64,000 nucleotides of DNA from Streptomyces sp. NBC_01317 (GCF_035961655.1 NZ_CP108393.1:5503001-5567000); one strand, 5' to 3'; shown: positions 25,781-34,379, numbered from the stretch's first letter. The notes: generated by a model from the sequence alone, not told the origin. Numbers and translations are program-made.

Positions 25781-27460
25781 GTGGCGTCAACCAGAAAGAC
25801 TCTGCCGACCAACGAGGCCGAGGCCGCCGCAGGAGTGTTCGTCCGTAAGTCCACCGGGCTGATCCGTGAGGTGTCGCTGTTCGACGCCGTCATCATGAAC
25901 ACGCTCGGCATGAACGTCGCCGTCGGCGCGGTCTTCCTGTTCCTTCAGGCACAGACCGCCTTCCCGCGCGGCAACATACTCACCGCGGTGATCCTGGGCA
26001 CCATACTCATGGCCGTCACGCTGCTGTGGGTGTACGCGGAGTTCTCCGCAGCGATGCCCCGCTCCGGCGGTGACTACGTCTTCGTCAGCCGCACACTGCA
26101 CCCGATCGTCGGTTTCCTGCTCTCCTGGAGCCAGGGGCTCTGGATGATCTTCTTCTGGATCGGCTTCAACGCCTGGTTCGCCCTCACCTTCGCGGTGCCC
26201 GTCGCCCTCACCACCATCAGCGTCGTCACCGGCCAGCAGGTCTGGGCCGACATGAGCAACGAACTGCTCTCCAAACAGGACTTCCTGGGCATCCACACCC
26301 AGTGGTGGGTCATCCTGCTGGGCGCGGTCATCACGGTCGGCTTCGGCGTCATGCTCGTCACGGGCGGCCAGGCGTACTGGCGGCTCCAGAAGGTGCTGTT
26401 CCTCGTCGCCGGTGTCGGTCTGCTGGTCTCGGTCGGTCTGCTGCTCCTGCGCGGCGGTCACATCCCGTCCGGCTGGGACAGCTTCGCCGACCGGTCCGGC
26501 GGTCTGAAGTTCGACCAGATCGAGTCCGCCGCCGCACAGGCCGGCTACCACGCGTCGGGCGGATTCAGCCTGTCGCAGACGCTGCTGATGCTTCCCTGGG
26601 TGTTCTTCGTGGTCGGCTACGCGCAGGGCTCGGCGCAGATCGGCGGCGAGATCAAGCGGGCCTCGCGCAGCCAGTACCTCGCGATGGTCGGCGGCGTGTT
26701 CGCCAACGGCGCGGTCCTGGCGTTCATCACCTGGCTGCTCACCTCGAACGTCTCGGCCAAGTGGCTCGGCAGCCTCGGCTACCTCGCGAACAACCAGCCC
26801 GACAAGCTCGGCCTGCCCGGTGGCCTGCCCCCCGGATTCAACTTCCTGGCCGCGCTGCTCACCCACAACATCTTCCTGCTGGCGCTGATGGGCATCGCGT
26901 TCGTCATCTGGGCCGTCATGGGTACGCCCCTGTCGGCGATGCAGGCCACGCGCTACATGCTGGCCTGGTCGCTCGACCGCACCGTGCCGCATCAACTGGG
27001 CGAGGTCAGCGAGCGGTTCCGCACTCCGGTCAAGGCGATCGCGTTCTGTACGGTCACCGGCATCCTGGCCCTGATACTGCTGACCAACGTCGCCAACGCC
27101 ACACTCCTCGGCGCGCTGCTCGCCCAGATCGCGGCGTTCATCGTGGTGTCGATCGCCGGCATCGTCTTCCCCTGGCGGCTGCGGGACGTGTGGGAGTCGG
27201 CCGGCGGCAAGCGCGTCCTCGGAGTTCCGCTGATCACGCTCGCCGGCGCCGGTGGCGTCCTGGCCCTGGGCACCCTCCTGATGGCGTTCATCTTCAACGA
27301 CTCCATCAACTCCACCTTCGGCGTCACCCGCGCCCTGTCGCTGTACTTCATGGTCGGCGTGGTCGTGTCCGGCGTGATCTGGTACTTCGCCGCGCTGCTG
27401 CTGAACCGCCGCAGGGGCGTCGACCTCGGCCTGGTGTTCCGTGAGATCCCCCCGGAGTGA
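25781..27460 (+). CDS. APC-superfamily amino acid/amine permease
   Basis: 559 residues, GTG with AAGGAGGAG upstream. About 12 or more hydrophobic helices. The first conserved APC block is STGLIREVSLFDAVIMNTLGMNVAVGAVF, then WVYAEFSAAMPRSGGDYVFVSR, the helix-3 signature with the SGG-D-Y-F pattern. Family members import amino acids, polyamines or, for E. coli FrlA, fructoselysine. It is longer than the usual 450-500, with an extended loop near 145-175. The position between a GntR regulator and a PfkB/SIS protein supports uptake of a glycated amine or amino acid. That substrate is inference. Confidence 0.9.
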   Translation: MASTRKTLPTNEAEAAAGVFVRKSTGLIREVSLFDAVIMNTLGMNVAVGAVFLFLQAQTAFPRGNILTAVILGTILMAVTLLWVYAEFSAAMPRSGGDYVFVSRTLHPIVGFLLSWSQGLWMIFFWIGFNAWFALTFAVPVALTTISVVTGQQVWADMSNELLSKQDFLGIHTQWWVILLGAVITVGFGVMLVTGGQAYWRLQKVLFLVAGVGLLVSVGLLLLRGGHIPSGWDSFADRSGGLKFDQIESAAAQAGYHASGGFSLSQTLLMLPWVFFVVGYAQGSAQIGGEIKRASRSQYLAMVGGVFANGAVLAFITWLLTSNVSAKWLGSLGYLANNQPDKLGLPGGLPPGFNFLAALLTHNIFLLALMGIAFVIWAVMGTPLSAMQATRYMLAWSLDRTVPHQLGEVSERFRTPVKAIAFCTVTGILALILLTNVANATLLGALLAQIAAFIVVSIAGIVFPWRLRDVWESAGGKRVLGVPLITLAGAGGVLALGTLLMAFIFNDSINSTFGVTRALSLYFMVGVVVSGVIWYFAALLLNRRRGVDLGLVFREIPPE

Positions 27461-27503
27461 TGCCACGGAGTGATCCCCCGAAGTGATCCCCGGAGTGATC
27501 CCA

Positions 27504-27535
27504 CGGGTGGGGTCCCGCCGAAGGGATCCCACCCG
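27504..27535. terminator. Hairpin between permease and kinase-SIS gene
   Basis: CGGGTGGGGTCCC (27504-27516) pairs with GGGATCCCACCCG (27523-27535) with one G-T pair, loop GCCGAA. It is preceded by direct repeats of GGAGTGATCCC. It may be a partial terminator or mRNA-stability element inside the operon. Confidence 0.6.
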
Positions 27536-27578
27536 CACCACCCGGCCGAAGGAGGCACCCACCGTGGAGGAAGAAACA

Positions 27579-29702
27579 ATGAACGAGCTGACCGAGACAC
27601 CGAAAGTCGTCACACCGCAGGTCGTCATCGTCGGCAACCTGACCATCGATGACGTCGTCCTCCCGGACGGACGCACCAGCATGGCGAGTCCGGGCGGCAA
27701 CGCGGTCTACAGCGCCGCCGGGGCGCGGCTGTGGCAGGTGCCGGTCGGTGTCGTCACCCGCCGGGGAGAGGACTTCCCCGCCGAACACCTCGCCCGGCTC
27801 GACGCGCTGGGCATCGACACCGCCGGGGTGGTCCCCATCCCCGGCCCGACCGTGCGCAGTTGGGTGCTCTACGGCGAGGACGGCTCGCGCGAGTGGGTGT
27901 ACCGCACCCCCGCCGAGCGCTCCCGCGAGGTCGCCGTACGGCCTGGTGACCTGCCGGTCCGGTGGCTCACGGCCGACCCGGCGCCGGTCGTCCACATCGC
28001 CGCGATGCCGCTGCCGGCGTCGGCGGCGCTCGTGGACGCGGTCCGCGCACAGGCGCCGGGCGCCGTCATCACCCTCGACACCCATGAGGGGTGGGCGCAC
28101 GAGCCGCGCGCGGACGTGCTGGCACTGGCGGCACGGGTGGATGTCTTCGTGCCGAGCCGCGAGGAGTTGGCGGACCTGGCCGGATACGACGACCCCGAAC
28201 GGGCGGTGGCCGACCTGCGGACCCACGGAGTGCGCGACGTGGTGGTCAAGCTCGGCGCCGCCGGGGCGCTGGCCTGCCGCCTCGGCGAGGACCCGGTCCT
28301 CGTCCCCGCCCACCCGGTGGAAGCCGTCGACCCTACCGGCGCGGGCGACGCGTTCTGCGGTGGCCTGGCGGCCGGTCTGGGCGGGGGCGAGTCCCTGCTC
28401 GCCGCCGTCCGGCGGGGGTGCGCCTCCGCCAGTTTCGCGGTGACGTCGTTCGGCTCGATGACGCTGGCCGACACCGACCCGGCCGAGGCGGCGCGGCGTC
28501 TCGACCCGGCAGGGTCGGACCGCCGCCTCGACCACGGCGGTGATACGCCGGCCGAGGACGGGGATGCGTCGGCCGAGAACGGGGCCACAGCGGCCCAGGA
28601 CCCGGAGCCGTACGAGATCTCCGTCATGATGGACGAGATCGACACCGTGCCCGAGGTGATCGAGGACCACCTGCGCGACGCGGACGGCGCCGTCCAGGCC
28701 ATCGCGGACCTGCTGGTGGAACACGGCATCGAGCACCTGTACCTCACCGGCTGCGGCGATTCGGCCTTCGCCGGATCCGCCACCGCGCTCGCCTTCGCCA
28801 AGCACGCCGGGGTGGCCGCCGAGGGCGTGCACGCCCTGGACCTGGCCCGTTATCGCGTACGGTATCTGCCGCCCCGGTCGGCCGTCCTCGGCGTCTCGTT
28901 CTCGGGCAAGGTCGGGCGTACGACAGAGGCCCTGGTGCAGGCCGAACGCTTCGGCCACCTCACTATCGCGCTCACCAACAACCCCGAGGGCGCGCTCGCC
29001 CGCGCGGCCCAGCACCTGCTGCCGATCGACGTGCCGACGCTCGGCTTCTCGCCGGGCACCAGCACGTACCTGGGCATGGTCACCACCCTGCTGGACCTCG
29101 CCCTCCGCTGGGGTACGGCGCGCGGCCGGGACACCTCGGCGGCGCGCGCGGTGCTGGAGACCGGCCCGGAACTCGCCCGCTCGACGCTGAAGGCCAACGC
29201 CGAGCCGGCCAGACAGGTCGCGCTGATGCTGCGCGACCAGCCCTGGGTGACCTTCCTCGGCGCCGGACCGAACGAAGCCGGCGCGCGGTTCGGTGCCGCG
29301 AAGCTCTTCGAGGGACCGCAGATCATGGGTGTCTCGACGAACACGGAGGAGTGGGCGCACGAGGAGTACTTCGTCACCACCCCCGGCACACCGGTCGTGC
29401 TGGTCGCCCCCGACGGCGCGGGCTACGACCGGGCCGAAGAGATCATCGCCGAGATCGACTTCATCGGCGGCCGTCCGATCCTGGTCTCCGACCGGGAGCC
29501 CGCCCATCCCGCGCACCTGCTGCCCCTCGCGCCGGGCCTGCCCGAGGAGTTCACCCCGCTGCTGGCCGCGCTGCCGCTGAGCCTGATCGGCTTCCACCTG
29601 GCCGACACGCTGGGCAAGCGCAGCTACAACTTCGGTTCCGAGGAGGTCAAGGCCGAACACTACGACACCATTCACCGCGCCACGATCGGAGAACCGGCAT
29701 GA
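27579..29702 (+). CDS. PfkB-family sugar kinase fused to double-SIS isomerase/deglycase domain
   Basis: 707 residues from the ATG at 27579 (GGAGG 8 bases upstream; an alternative GTG at 27564 also has a ribosome site). Residues 14-305 are a complete PfkB kinase: VVIVGNLTIDDVVLPDG, SPGGNAVYSAAGARLW, and DPTGAGDAFCGGLAAGLG near 251 with the catalytic Asp. An acidic linker (about 308-344) leads to a complete two-SIS module: MDEIDTVPEVIEDHL, LYLTGCGDSAFAGSATALAFAK, LGVSFSGKVGRTTEAL, then VTFLGAGPNEAGARFGAAKLFEG and SNTEEWAHEEYF-like second SIS. Kinase plus SIS is the FrlD/FrlB logic: phosphorylate, then split a 6-phosphoglycosyl amine. The join has no stop or frame change, so I read it as a true bifunctional enzyme. 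Confidence 0.92.
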   Translation: MNELTETPKVVTPQVVIVGNLTIDDVVLPDGRTSMASPGGNAVYSAAGARLWQVPVGVVTRRGEDFPAEHLARLDALGIDTAGVVPIPGPTVRSWVLYGEDGSREWVYRTPAERSREVAVRPGDLPVRWLTADPAPVVHIAAMPLPASAALVDAVRAQAPGAVITLDTHEGWAHEPRADVLALAARVDVFVPSREELADLAGYDDPERAVADLRTHGVRDVVVKLGAAGALACRLGEDPVLVPAHPVEAVDPTGAGDAFCGGLAAGLGGGESLLAAVRRGCASASFAVTSFGSMTLADTDPAEAARRLDPAGSDRRLDHGGDTPAEDGDASAENGATAAQDPEPYEISVMMDEIDTVPEVIEDHLRDADGAVQAIADLLVEHGIEHLYLTGCGDSAFAGSATALAFAKHAGVAAEGVHALDLARYRVRYLPPRSAVLGVSFSGKVGRTTEALVQAERFGHLTIALTNNPEGALARAAQHLLPIDVPTLGFSPGTSTYLGMVTTLLDLALRWGTARGRDTSAARAVLETGPELARSTLKANAEPARQVALMLRDQPWVTFLGAGPNEAGARFGAAKLFEGPQIMGVSTNTEEWAHEEYFVTTPGTPVVLVAPDGAGYDRAEEIIAEIDFIGGRPILVSDREPAHPAHLLPLAPGLPEEFTPLLAALPLSLIGFHLADTLGKRSYNFGSEEVKAEHYDTIHRATIGEPA

Positions 29703-30472
29703 CCGACGTACCCGAATCCGACATCGAAGCCGAGGCGGTACGGCTGATCGACGGCCTCGCGGAACGCGGCTGCGTCGCCCGCCTGCTCGGCGGCCTGGCC
29801 ATCGCCGAGCACCGTCACACCGCGATGCCCGAAAGCCTCTCCCGCTCCTACGGCGACATCGACCTCGTCATCCCTCCCCACCGGTCCGCCCCGTTCCGTA
29901 CGGCGATGGAGGAACTGGGCTACACGCCGAACAAGCGGTTCAACAACCTGCGCGGCGACAAGCGGATGCTCTTCTACGACGAGCCCAACGACCGCCAGAT
30001 CGACGTGTTCGTCGGCCGCTTCGACATGTGCCACGGTGTGGCGCTCGCCGACCGGCTCGACACCGGTGACCGCACGCTCTTCCCGTCCGATCTGCTGCTC
30101 ACCAAACTCCAGGTGGTGCAGATCAACCGCAAGGACCTGATCGACGCCGTGACGCTGCTGCTCACCCACGACGTGGTCGACGGCTCCGACGGGGTCGACG
30201 CCATCGAGCTGGGCCGTCTGATCCGGATCACCTCGGGGGACTGGGGCTGGTACACGACACTCACCGACAACCTGGACCGGATCCCGGACGTGGCCCGTGA
30301 ACTGCTCGAACCGGTCCTCGCCGACCGCGTCGCCGAACGGGTCCTCCGGCTGCGCGGCGGGCTCGAAGCCGCCCCGAAGTCCCTGAAGTGGAAGACCCGT
30401 TCGAAGATCGGACGACGGGTCTCCTGGTACGAACTCCCCGAGGAAGTAGGGCAGACCATTGTCACGCGCTAA
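29699..30472 (+). CDS. Nucleotidyltransferase-fold protein
   Basis: 257 residues, ATGA overlap with the fusion gene. It has the polymerase-beta-like NT pattern: LLGGLAIAEHRH, then YGDIDLVIPPHR with the Asp pair, and DRQIDVFVGRF with the third Asp. This resembles the MNT/AbiEii-type and lincosamide-NT-like families, which transfer NMP to small molecules or proteins. A helical C-terminal half (res. 130-257) has no clear match. Neighbours suggest a small-molecule or housekeeping role in the pathway and not defence, but a toxin-like activity cannot be excluded. No known antitoxin partner is adjacent. Confidence 0.78.
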   Translation: MTDVPESDIEAEAVRLIDGLAERGCVARLLGGLAIAEHRHTAMPESLSRSYGDIDLVIPPHRSAPFRTAMEELGYTPNKRFNNLRGDKRMLFYDEPNDRQIDVFVGRFDMCHGVALADRLDTGDRTLFPSDLLLTKLQVVQINRKDLIDAVTLLLTHDVVDGSDGVDAIELGRLIRITSGDWGWYTTLTDNLDRIPDVARELLEPVLADRVAERVLRLRGGLEAAPKSLKWKTRSKIGRRVSWYELPEEVGQTIVTR

Positions 30473-31421
30473 GGACACCAAACTCTTCTTCGCCACCGAC
30501 ATCCACGGGTCGGAGCGCTGTTTCCGCAAGTTCCTCAACGCCGGGAAGTTCTACGGCGCCGAGATCCTGCTGATGGGCGGCGACATCACCGGCAAGATGC
30601 TGGTCCCTGTGGTGGAGGCGGGCCAGGGCCGCTACGAGAGCTTCCTGTTCGGCCGCCGCCGCGAGGTCGAGGCCGGGGAACTGCCCGCCCTGCGCAAGCA
30701 GATAGCGGACGCCGGCTACTACGTCTACGAGACGACCCCGGACGAGATCGCCACGTTCCGCGACCGGCCCGAGCTGGTGGACGCCAAGTTCCGGGAGGTC
30801 ATGCACGCCACCCTGCGGTCCTGGCTGGAGCTGGCCGAGGAGCGGCTCGACGGCACCGGCATCACCTGCCTGCTCGCCCCCGGCAACGACGACCCGTTCT
30901 TCGTGGACGAGTTGCTCGGCACCTCCGCGCGGGTGATCAACCCCGACCGGACCATGGTCGAGCTGGAGCAGGGCTACACCCTGGTCAGCGTCGGCTACTC
31001 CAATCCGACCCCCTGGGACTCGCCCCGCGAGCTGCCCGAGGACAAGCTGCGCCAGCTGATCGACCACCAGGCGGCGGCCGTGCCGGACATGTCGCGGTGC
31101 ATCTTCAATCTCCACGTCCCGCCGAAGGACACCATGATCGACCAGGCCATGGCGCTGGACGAGGAGTTCCGCCCGGTCATGAAGTCGGGCAGCCCGGTGA
31201 TCACCGGAGTCGGCTCCTCCGCGGTCCGGGAGGCCTTGGAGGAGTACGAGCCGCTGCTCGGACTGCACGGCCACATCCACGAATCGCGCGGCGAGGCCCG
31301 CTTCGGACGTACCCGCTCCATCAACCCCGGCAGCGAGTACTCCGAGGGCGTGCTGCGTGGCGCGCTCATCACCCTGTCGGAGAAGAAGGGCGTCCGTGGC
31401 TACCAACTCGTCTCCGGATAG
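30459..31421 (+). CDS. Metallophosphoesterase
   Basis: 320 residues from a TTG, overlapping the previous gene by 14 bases, with AGGG upstream; no better start exists in frame. All calcineurin-like motifs are visible: FFATDIHGSERCF (D-x-H), LLMGGDITGK (GD), LLAPGNDDPFF (GND in place of GNHE), IFNLHVPPKD (His), and LGLHGHIHES (GHxH). A conserved insert at 55-110 separates the first two motifs from the third. It should hydrolyse a phosphate ester or pyrophosphate with two metals. The substrate is unknown; coupling suggests a phosphorylated intermediate of this pathway. Confidence 0.88.
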   Translation: MSRAKDTKLFFATDIHGSERCFRKFLNAGKFYGAEILLMGGDITGKMLVPVVEAGQGRYESFLFGRRREVEAGELPALRKQIADAGYYVYETTPDEIATFRDRPELVDAKFREVMHATLRSWLELAEERLDGTGITCLLAPGNDDPFFVDELLGTSARVINPDRTMVELEQGYTLVSVGYSNPTPWDSPRELPEDKLRQLIDHQAAAVPDMSRCIFNLHVPPKDTMIDQAMALDEEFRPVMKSGSPVITGVGSSAVREALEEYEPLLGLHGHIHESRGEARFGRTRSINPGSEYSEGVLRGALITLSEKKGVRGYQLVSG

Positions 31422-31971
31422 CGGGTTTTCCGTCGGTGTCCTGGGCTCGGCACGGCTGACCGGTGACGACCCCCGGTGCGCGACGGCCCGGGAGGTCGGG
31501 GCCCAGGTGGCCGGGCAGGGGTGGACGCTGCTCACCGGTGGCTACGGCGGCCTGATGGCCGAGGTCTCGCGCGGCGCGGCCGACGCGGGCGGGCGGGTCG
31601 TCGGTCTTCCGATGCGGGGCTGGACCGACCTCGTACCGAACCGGTGGACCACCGAACACCGCTGGTCCGACGGCTATCCCGAGCGTCTCGGCCATCTGCT
31701 GGGCTGCGACGCGATCGTCGCCCTCGACGGTGGCATCGGGACGCTCGCGGAAACCACCGTGGTGTGGTCCGCCCTCCAGACCGAGCCCGCGGCTCCCCCC
31801 GTGGTCGCGGTCGGCCCCGCCTGGCGCGCGTTGCTGGCGGCGATCGCCGAGAACCTGATCGTCGGGCCCGAGGACCTGGCCCACGTCACGGTGGTGGACC
31901 ATCCGTCCGAGGTGGTCGCCGCGATCCGGGCGGGGCGCGCCGCGCGGCGCGCCGTACAGCCCCGAGGGTGA
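31396..31971 (+). CDS. LOG/SLOG-family nucleotide-binding protein
   Basis: 191 residues from a GTG at 31396 (AAGGG upstream), overlapping the previous gene by 26 bases. The Rossmann-like pattern is that of SLOG/LOG proteins: FSVGVLGSARL, GWTLLTGGYGGLMAEVSRGAADAGGRVVGLPM, and CDAIVALDGGIGTLAETTVVW, which parallels the PGGxGTxxE motif of LOG enzymes but with a D for the P. LOG enzymes release free bases from nucleotide 5'-monophosphates; others in the superfamily only bind nucleotides or sugars. A function in phosphoribosyl or glycosyl-amine cleavage would fit the operon, but is a guess. Confidence 0.82.
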   Translation: MATNSSPDSGFSVGVLGSARLTGDDPRCATAREVGAQVAGQGWTLLTGGYGGLMAEVSRGAADAGGRVVGLPMRGWTDLVPNRWTTEHRWSDGYPERLGHLLGCDAIVALDGGIGTLAETTVVWSALQTEPAAPPVVAVGPAWRALLAAIAENLIVGPEDLAHVTVVDHPSEVVAAIRAGRAARRAVQPRG

Positions 31972-32045
31972 TTTTTTCTGTACGGCTCCGAGGCTCACCC
32001 GGCACGTAACAGAACCGCCCTTCTTCTCACCGAGAGGACAGACCC

Positions 32046-32816
32046 ATGACCGAGACACCCGCCTTCCGGCTGGTGGGGATGGTCCATCTCCCCCCGCTGC
32101 CCGGCATCCCCAACTACCGGGGGACACCGCTGTCGGAGATCATCGACCAGGCCGTCGCCGACGCGGTCACCCTCACCGACGCCGGTTTTACCCATCTCAT
32201 GATCCAGAACGCCTGCGACGTACCCGCCCAGACGACGGTCGCCCCTTCCACCATCGCGATCATGACGCGCGTCGCCACCGAGGTGAGCGCCGCGAGCCCG
32301 CTGCCGCTGGGCGTCAACGTCGCGCACAACGACGGTCCCGGCGCCCTCGCCGTCGCCTACGCCGTGGGGGCGCCGTTCATCCGGGTGAAGCTGCTCACCG
32401 GCGCGGCGGTGGGCCCGGACGGGATCATGGCCGGCTGCGGCCTGGCCACAGCCGAGCTACGGGCCCGGCTCGGCGCCGACGTCCGGATCTGGGCCGACGT
32501 GAACGAGGCGACGAGCCTGCCGCTGGCCAGGGGCGCCGACGACGTGTGGGCCGCTGTGGAGGCCGTCAAGTTCGGCGCCGCCGACGTTCTTGTCGTCACC
32601 AAGGACTCCGGAGTGCCCGACGCGCTGGACGCCATCGCCCGTATCCGGGAAGCGCTGCCGGACACGCCGCTGGTCGTGGGCGGCCGGGTCGGCCCCGCCG
32701 GTATCGCGGCGACCCGGGCGGGGGCCGACGGGGCGATCATCGGGGGCGCGCTCAAGAAGGACGGCGGACACTTCACGCGCGTGGACGCGACGCTGGCGAG
32801 GGGGTTCGCCGTGTGA
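32046..32816 (+). CDS. BtpA/SgcQ-family TIM-barrel protein
   Basis: 256 residues, ATG 75 bp after the SLOG gene with GAGAGGA upstream. It follows the BtpA pattern: RLVGMVHLPPLPG, ADAVTLTDAGFTHLMIQNACDVPA, LPLGVNVAHNDGPGALAVAYAVGAPFIRVKLLTGAAVGPDG, VRIWADVNEA, and LPDTPLVVGGRVGPAGIAATRAGADGAIIGGALKKDG, a phosphate-binding barrel end. BtpA is linked to photosystem I in cyanobacteria and SgcQ lies in a sugar operon in E. coli, but the enzymatic role is unsettled. Its presence last in this operon supports a sugar-phosphate or nucleoside substrate. Confidence 0.88.
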   Translation: MTETPAFRLVGMVHLPPLPGIPNYRGTPLSEIIDQAVADAVTLTDAGFTHLMIQNACDVPAQTTVAPSTIAIMTRVATEVSAASPLPLGVNVAHNDGPGALAVAYAVGAPFIRVKLLTGAAVGPDGIMAGCGLATAELRARLGADVRIWADVNEATSLPLARGADDVWAAVEAVKFGAADVLVVTKDSGVPDALDAIARIREALPDTPLVVGGRVGPAGIAATRAGADGAIIGGALKKDGGHFTRVDATLARGFAV

Positions 32817-32831
32817 TCCGCGTTGGTTGGC

Positions 32832-33242
32832 TCAACTCTCCGGCGGGGGCGCGAGTTCGGCCCACACGAGCTTCCCCGGCCCGAGCCGGTCACTGACGCC
32901 CCAAGCGTCCGCCAGCGCGGCAACCAGCACGAGCCCGCGCCCGCCGATGGCATCAAGATCTTCCGTCCGCTGCTCGGGCTTGTCGGAGGAAGCGTCGTGC
33001 ACCTCGATCCGCAGACCCCCTGGCGTGCCGAAGAACCGGGTCTCGATCTCCCGCCCCGGCGAAACCCGCGCGTGCCGCGCGGCGTTGGTGAGCAGCTCGG
33101 AGAGAACGAGCACGGCGGAGTCCTCCAAGGCGGACAGCCCCCACCCGACCAGAGCCTTCCGCAATTCCAGCCGCGCCAGCCCCACACATCGCGGATGCCG
33201 ACTCCACCGCATGACGACGGTGCCGTTCGGGTCGAGAGCCAT
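32832..33242 (-). CDS. ATP-binding anti-sigma/histidine-kinase-like ATPase
   Basis: 136 residues from the ATG at 33242 (GGAGGTGG upstream). A single HATPase_c (GHKL) domain of the RsbW/SpoIIAB-like kind: VLVLSELLTNAARHA (N box), IRIEVHDASSD-like G1 region, and GRGLVLVAALADAWGV (G2). Streptomyces genomes carry dozens of these, often beside XRE and DUF397 genes as here and in the abaA/whiJ-type clusters. It probably modulates a regulator by phosphorylation or binding. It diverges from the XRE gene at 33371. Confidence 0.88.
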   Translation of the reverse strand: MALDPNGTVVMRWSRHPRCVGLARLELRKALVGWGLSALEDSAVLVLSELLTNAARHARVSPGREIETRFFGTPGGLRIEVHDASSDKPEQRTEDLDAIGGRGLVLVAALADAWGVSDRLGPGKLVWAELAPPPES

Positions 33243-33370
33243 CTGGCCGCCACCTCCAAGTCCAAGTCCGTTGCTGAATGTGATGATTCGCTCACAGCCT
33301 GGAGCTTGACTCGCTACGCTTCTAGGTGATTTCGCCTGACAGCACGCGTTTCAAGTGAGGAGCTGGTCCC

Positions 33371-34195
33371 ATGCCGGAGGCACGGAAGTCGCGGACGCTC
33401 AGGGAGAAGTACGGCGAAGAACTGAGACTGCGCCGCCTGGCGGCGGGCCTGACGCAGGAGGCGCTGAGCGAGGTGGTGGTGTGCTCGCCCACGCTGATCA
33501 GCCACTTCGAGGCGGGCCGCCGCTTACCCAACCCGGAGGACGCGAGGCGCCTGGACCAGGCGCTGGGGACGGACGGGTATTTCCTGCGGTGGCTGGGCGA
33601 CCTGGACCCGAAGTTCGTTGATTACTTCGCAGCGGTGGCGGAGCTGGAGCGCCATGCCGCGGAGATCCGCCAGTACGGACACTCGCTGATCCCGGGCCTC
33701 CTCCAGACGGAGGCGTACGCGCGTGCGCTGTTCCGTGCGTACCGCCCCAATCACCGACCCGAGGAGGTTGACGAGAGTGTTGTCACCCGCATGACCCGTG
33801 CCCGGCTCCTTGACAGCCCGTCAGGTCCGGTGGCCTGGACGCTGTTGGATGAGGCGGCGATCCGGCGGCAAGTCGGCGGTCCACGTGTGATGGCTGAACA
33901 GCTCCGCAAGATTGCGGACATGGGGGAGCGCGGACGCGTGCGGCTGCACATCCTGCCTTTCAAGGCGGGAGAACATGCCCTGTTGGGCGGCATGCTGTAC
34001 TTGATGAGCTTCGATGACGCTCCGCCGGTCGCCTACGCCGAGGGGCTCATGTCCGGAAACCTGATTGACGACCCGGCCCTGGTCAGTCAGTGTCAGGCTT
34101 CCTACGATCTGGCCCTGGGCGATGCGTTGTCGCACAAAGAGTCCCTCACTCTCATCAGAAACGCAGCAGAGGAGCATGAACATGATCAGCAGTGA
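33371..34195 (+). CDS. XRE-family regulator with DUF5753 (WhiJ/Scr1-like)
   Basis: 274 residues. N-terminal XRE HTH (LRLRRLAAGLTQEALSEVVVCSPTLISHFEAGRRLPNPEDARRL). Residues 85-265 are DUF5753: IRQYGHSLIPGLLQTEAYARALFRA, DEAAIRRQVGGPRVMAEQL, and LHILPFKAGEHALLGGMLYLM. A TTA leucine codon at 33524-33526 (residue 52) puts translation under bldA tRNA control. It is followed by two DUF397 genes, the usual partner; such pairs act in development and antibiotic control (WhiJ), and Scr1/Scr2 was reported as toxin-antitoxin-like. Confidence 0.9.
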   Translation: MPEARKSRTLREKYGEELRLRRLAAGLTQEALSEVVVCSPTLISHFEAGRRLPNPEDARRLDQALGTDGYFLRWLGDLDPKFVDYFAAVAELERHAAEIRQYGHSLIPGLLQTEAYARALFRAYRPNHRPEEVDESVVTRMTRARLLDSPSGPVAWTLLDEAAIRRQVGGPRVMAEQLRKIADMGERGRVRLHILPFKAGEHALLGGMLYLMSFDDAPPVAYAEGLMSGNLIDDPALVSQCQASYDLALGDALSHKESLTLIRNAAEEHEHDQQ

Positions 34196-34379
34196 GCGGT
34201 GGCGGAAGTCCAGCTACAGCGGTGGGGAAAGCCCGCAGGGCGAGTGCTTGGAAGTGGCCGACGGATACGCGCACGTCCCTGTCCGCGATTCCAAGAACCC
34301 CCAAGGCCCCGCACTTGCCTTCGCGGCTCCGGCCTGGACCTCCTTTATCGCCGCCCTCAAGGGCGGTGACCTGTCGTAG
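34182..34379 (+). CDS. DUF397 protein, copy 1
   Basis: 65 residues from the ATG at 34182 (AGAGGAG 7 bases upstream), overlapping the XRE gene's end by 14 bases. DUF397 pattern: RWRKSSYSGGESPQGECLEVA, VPVRDSKNPQGPALAFAAPAWTSFIAALK. It is the small partner of the upstream XRE regulator. It is close to the second copy 40 bp downstream, with which it shares long identical runs. Confidence 0.9.
   Translation: MISSERWRKSSYSGGESPQGECLEVADGYAHVPVRDSKNPQGPALAFAAPAWTSFIAALKGGDLS

Noticed and set aside
29699..30472. Toxin-antitoxin or abortive-infection interpretation of the nucleotidyltransferase
   Set aside because: No AbiEi- or HEPN-like partner is adjacent and the gene overlaps sugar-pathway genes, so a metabolic role fits better.
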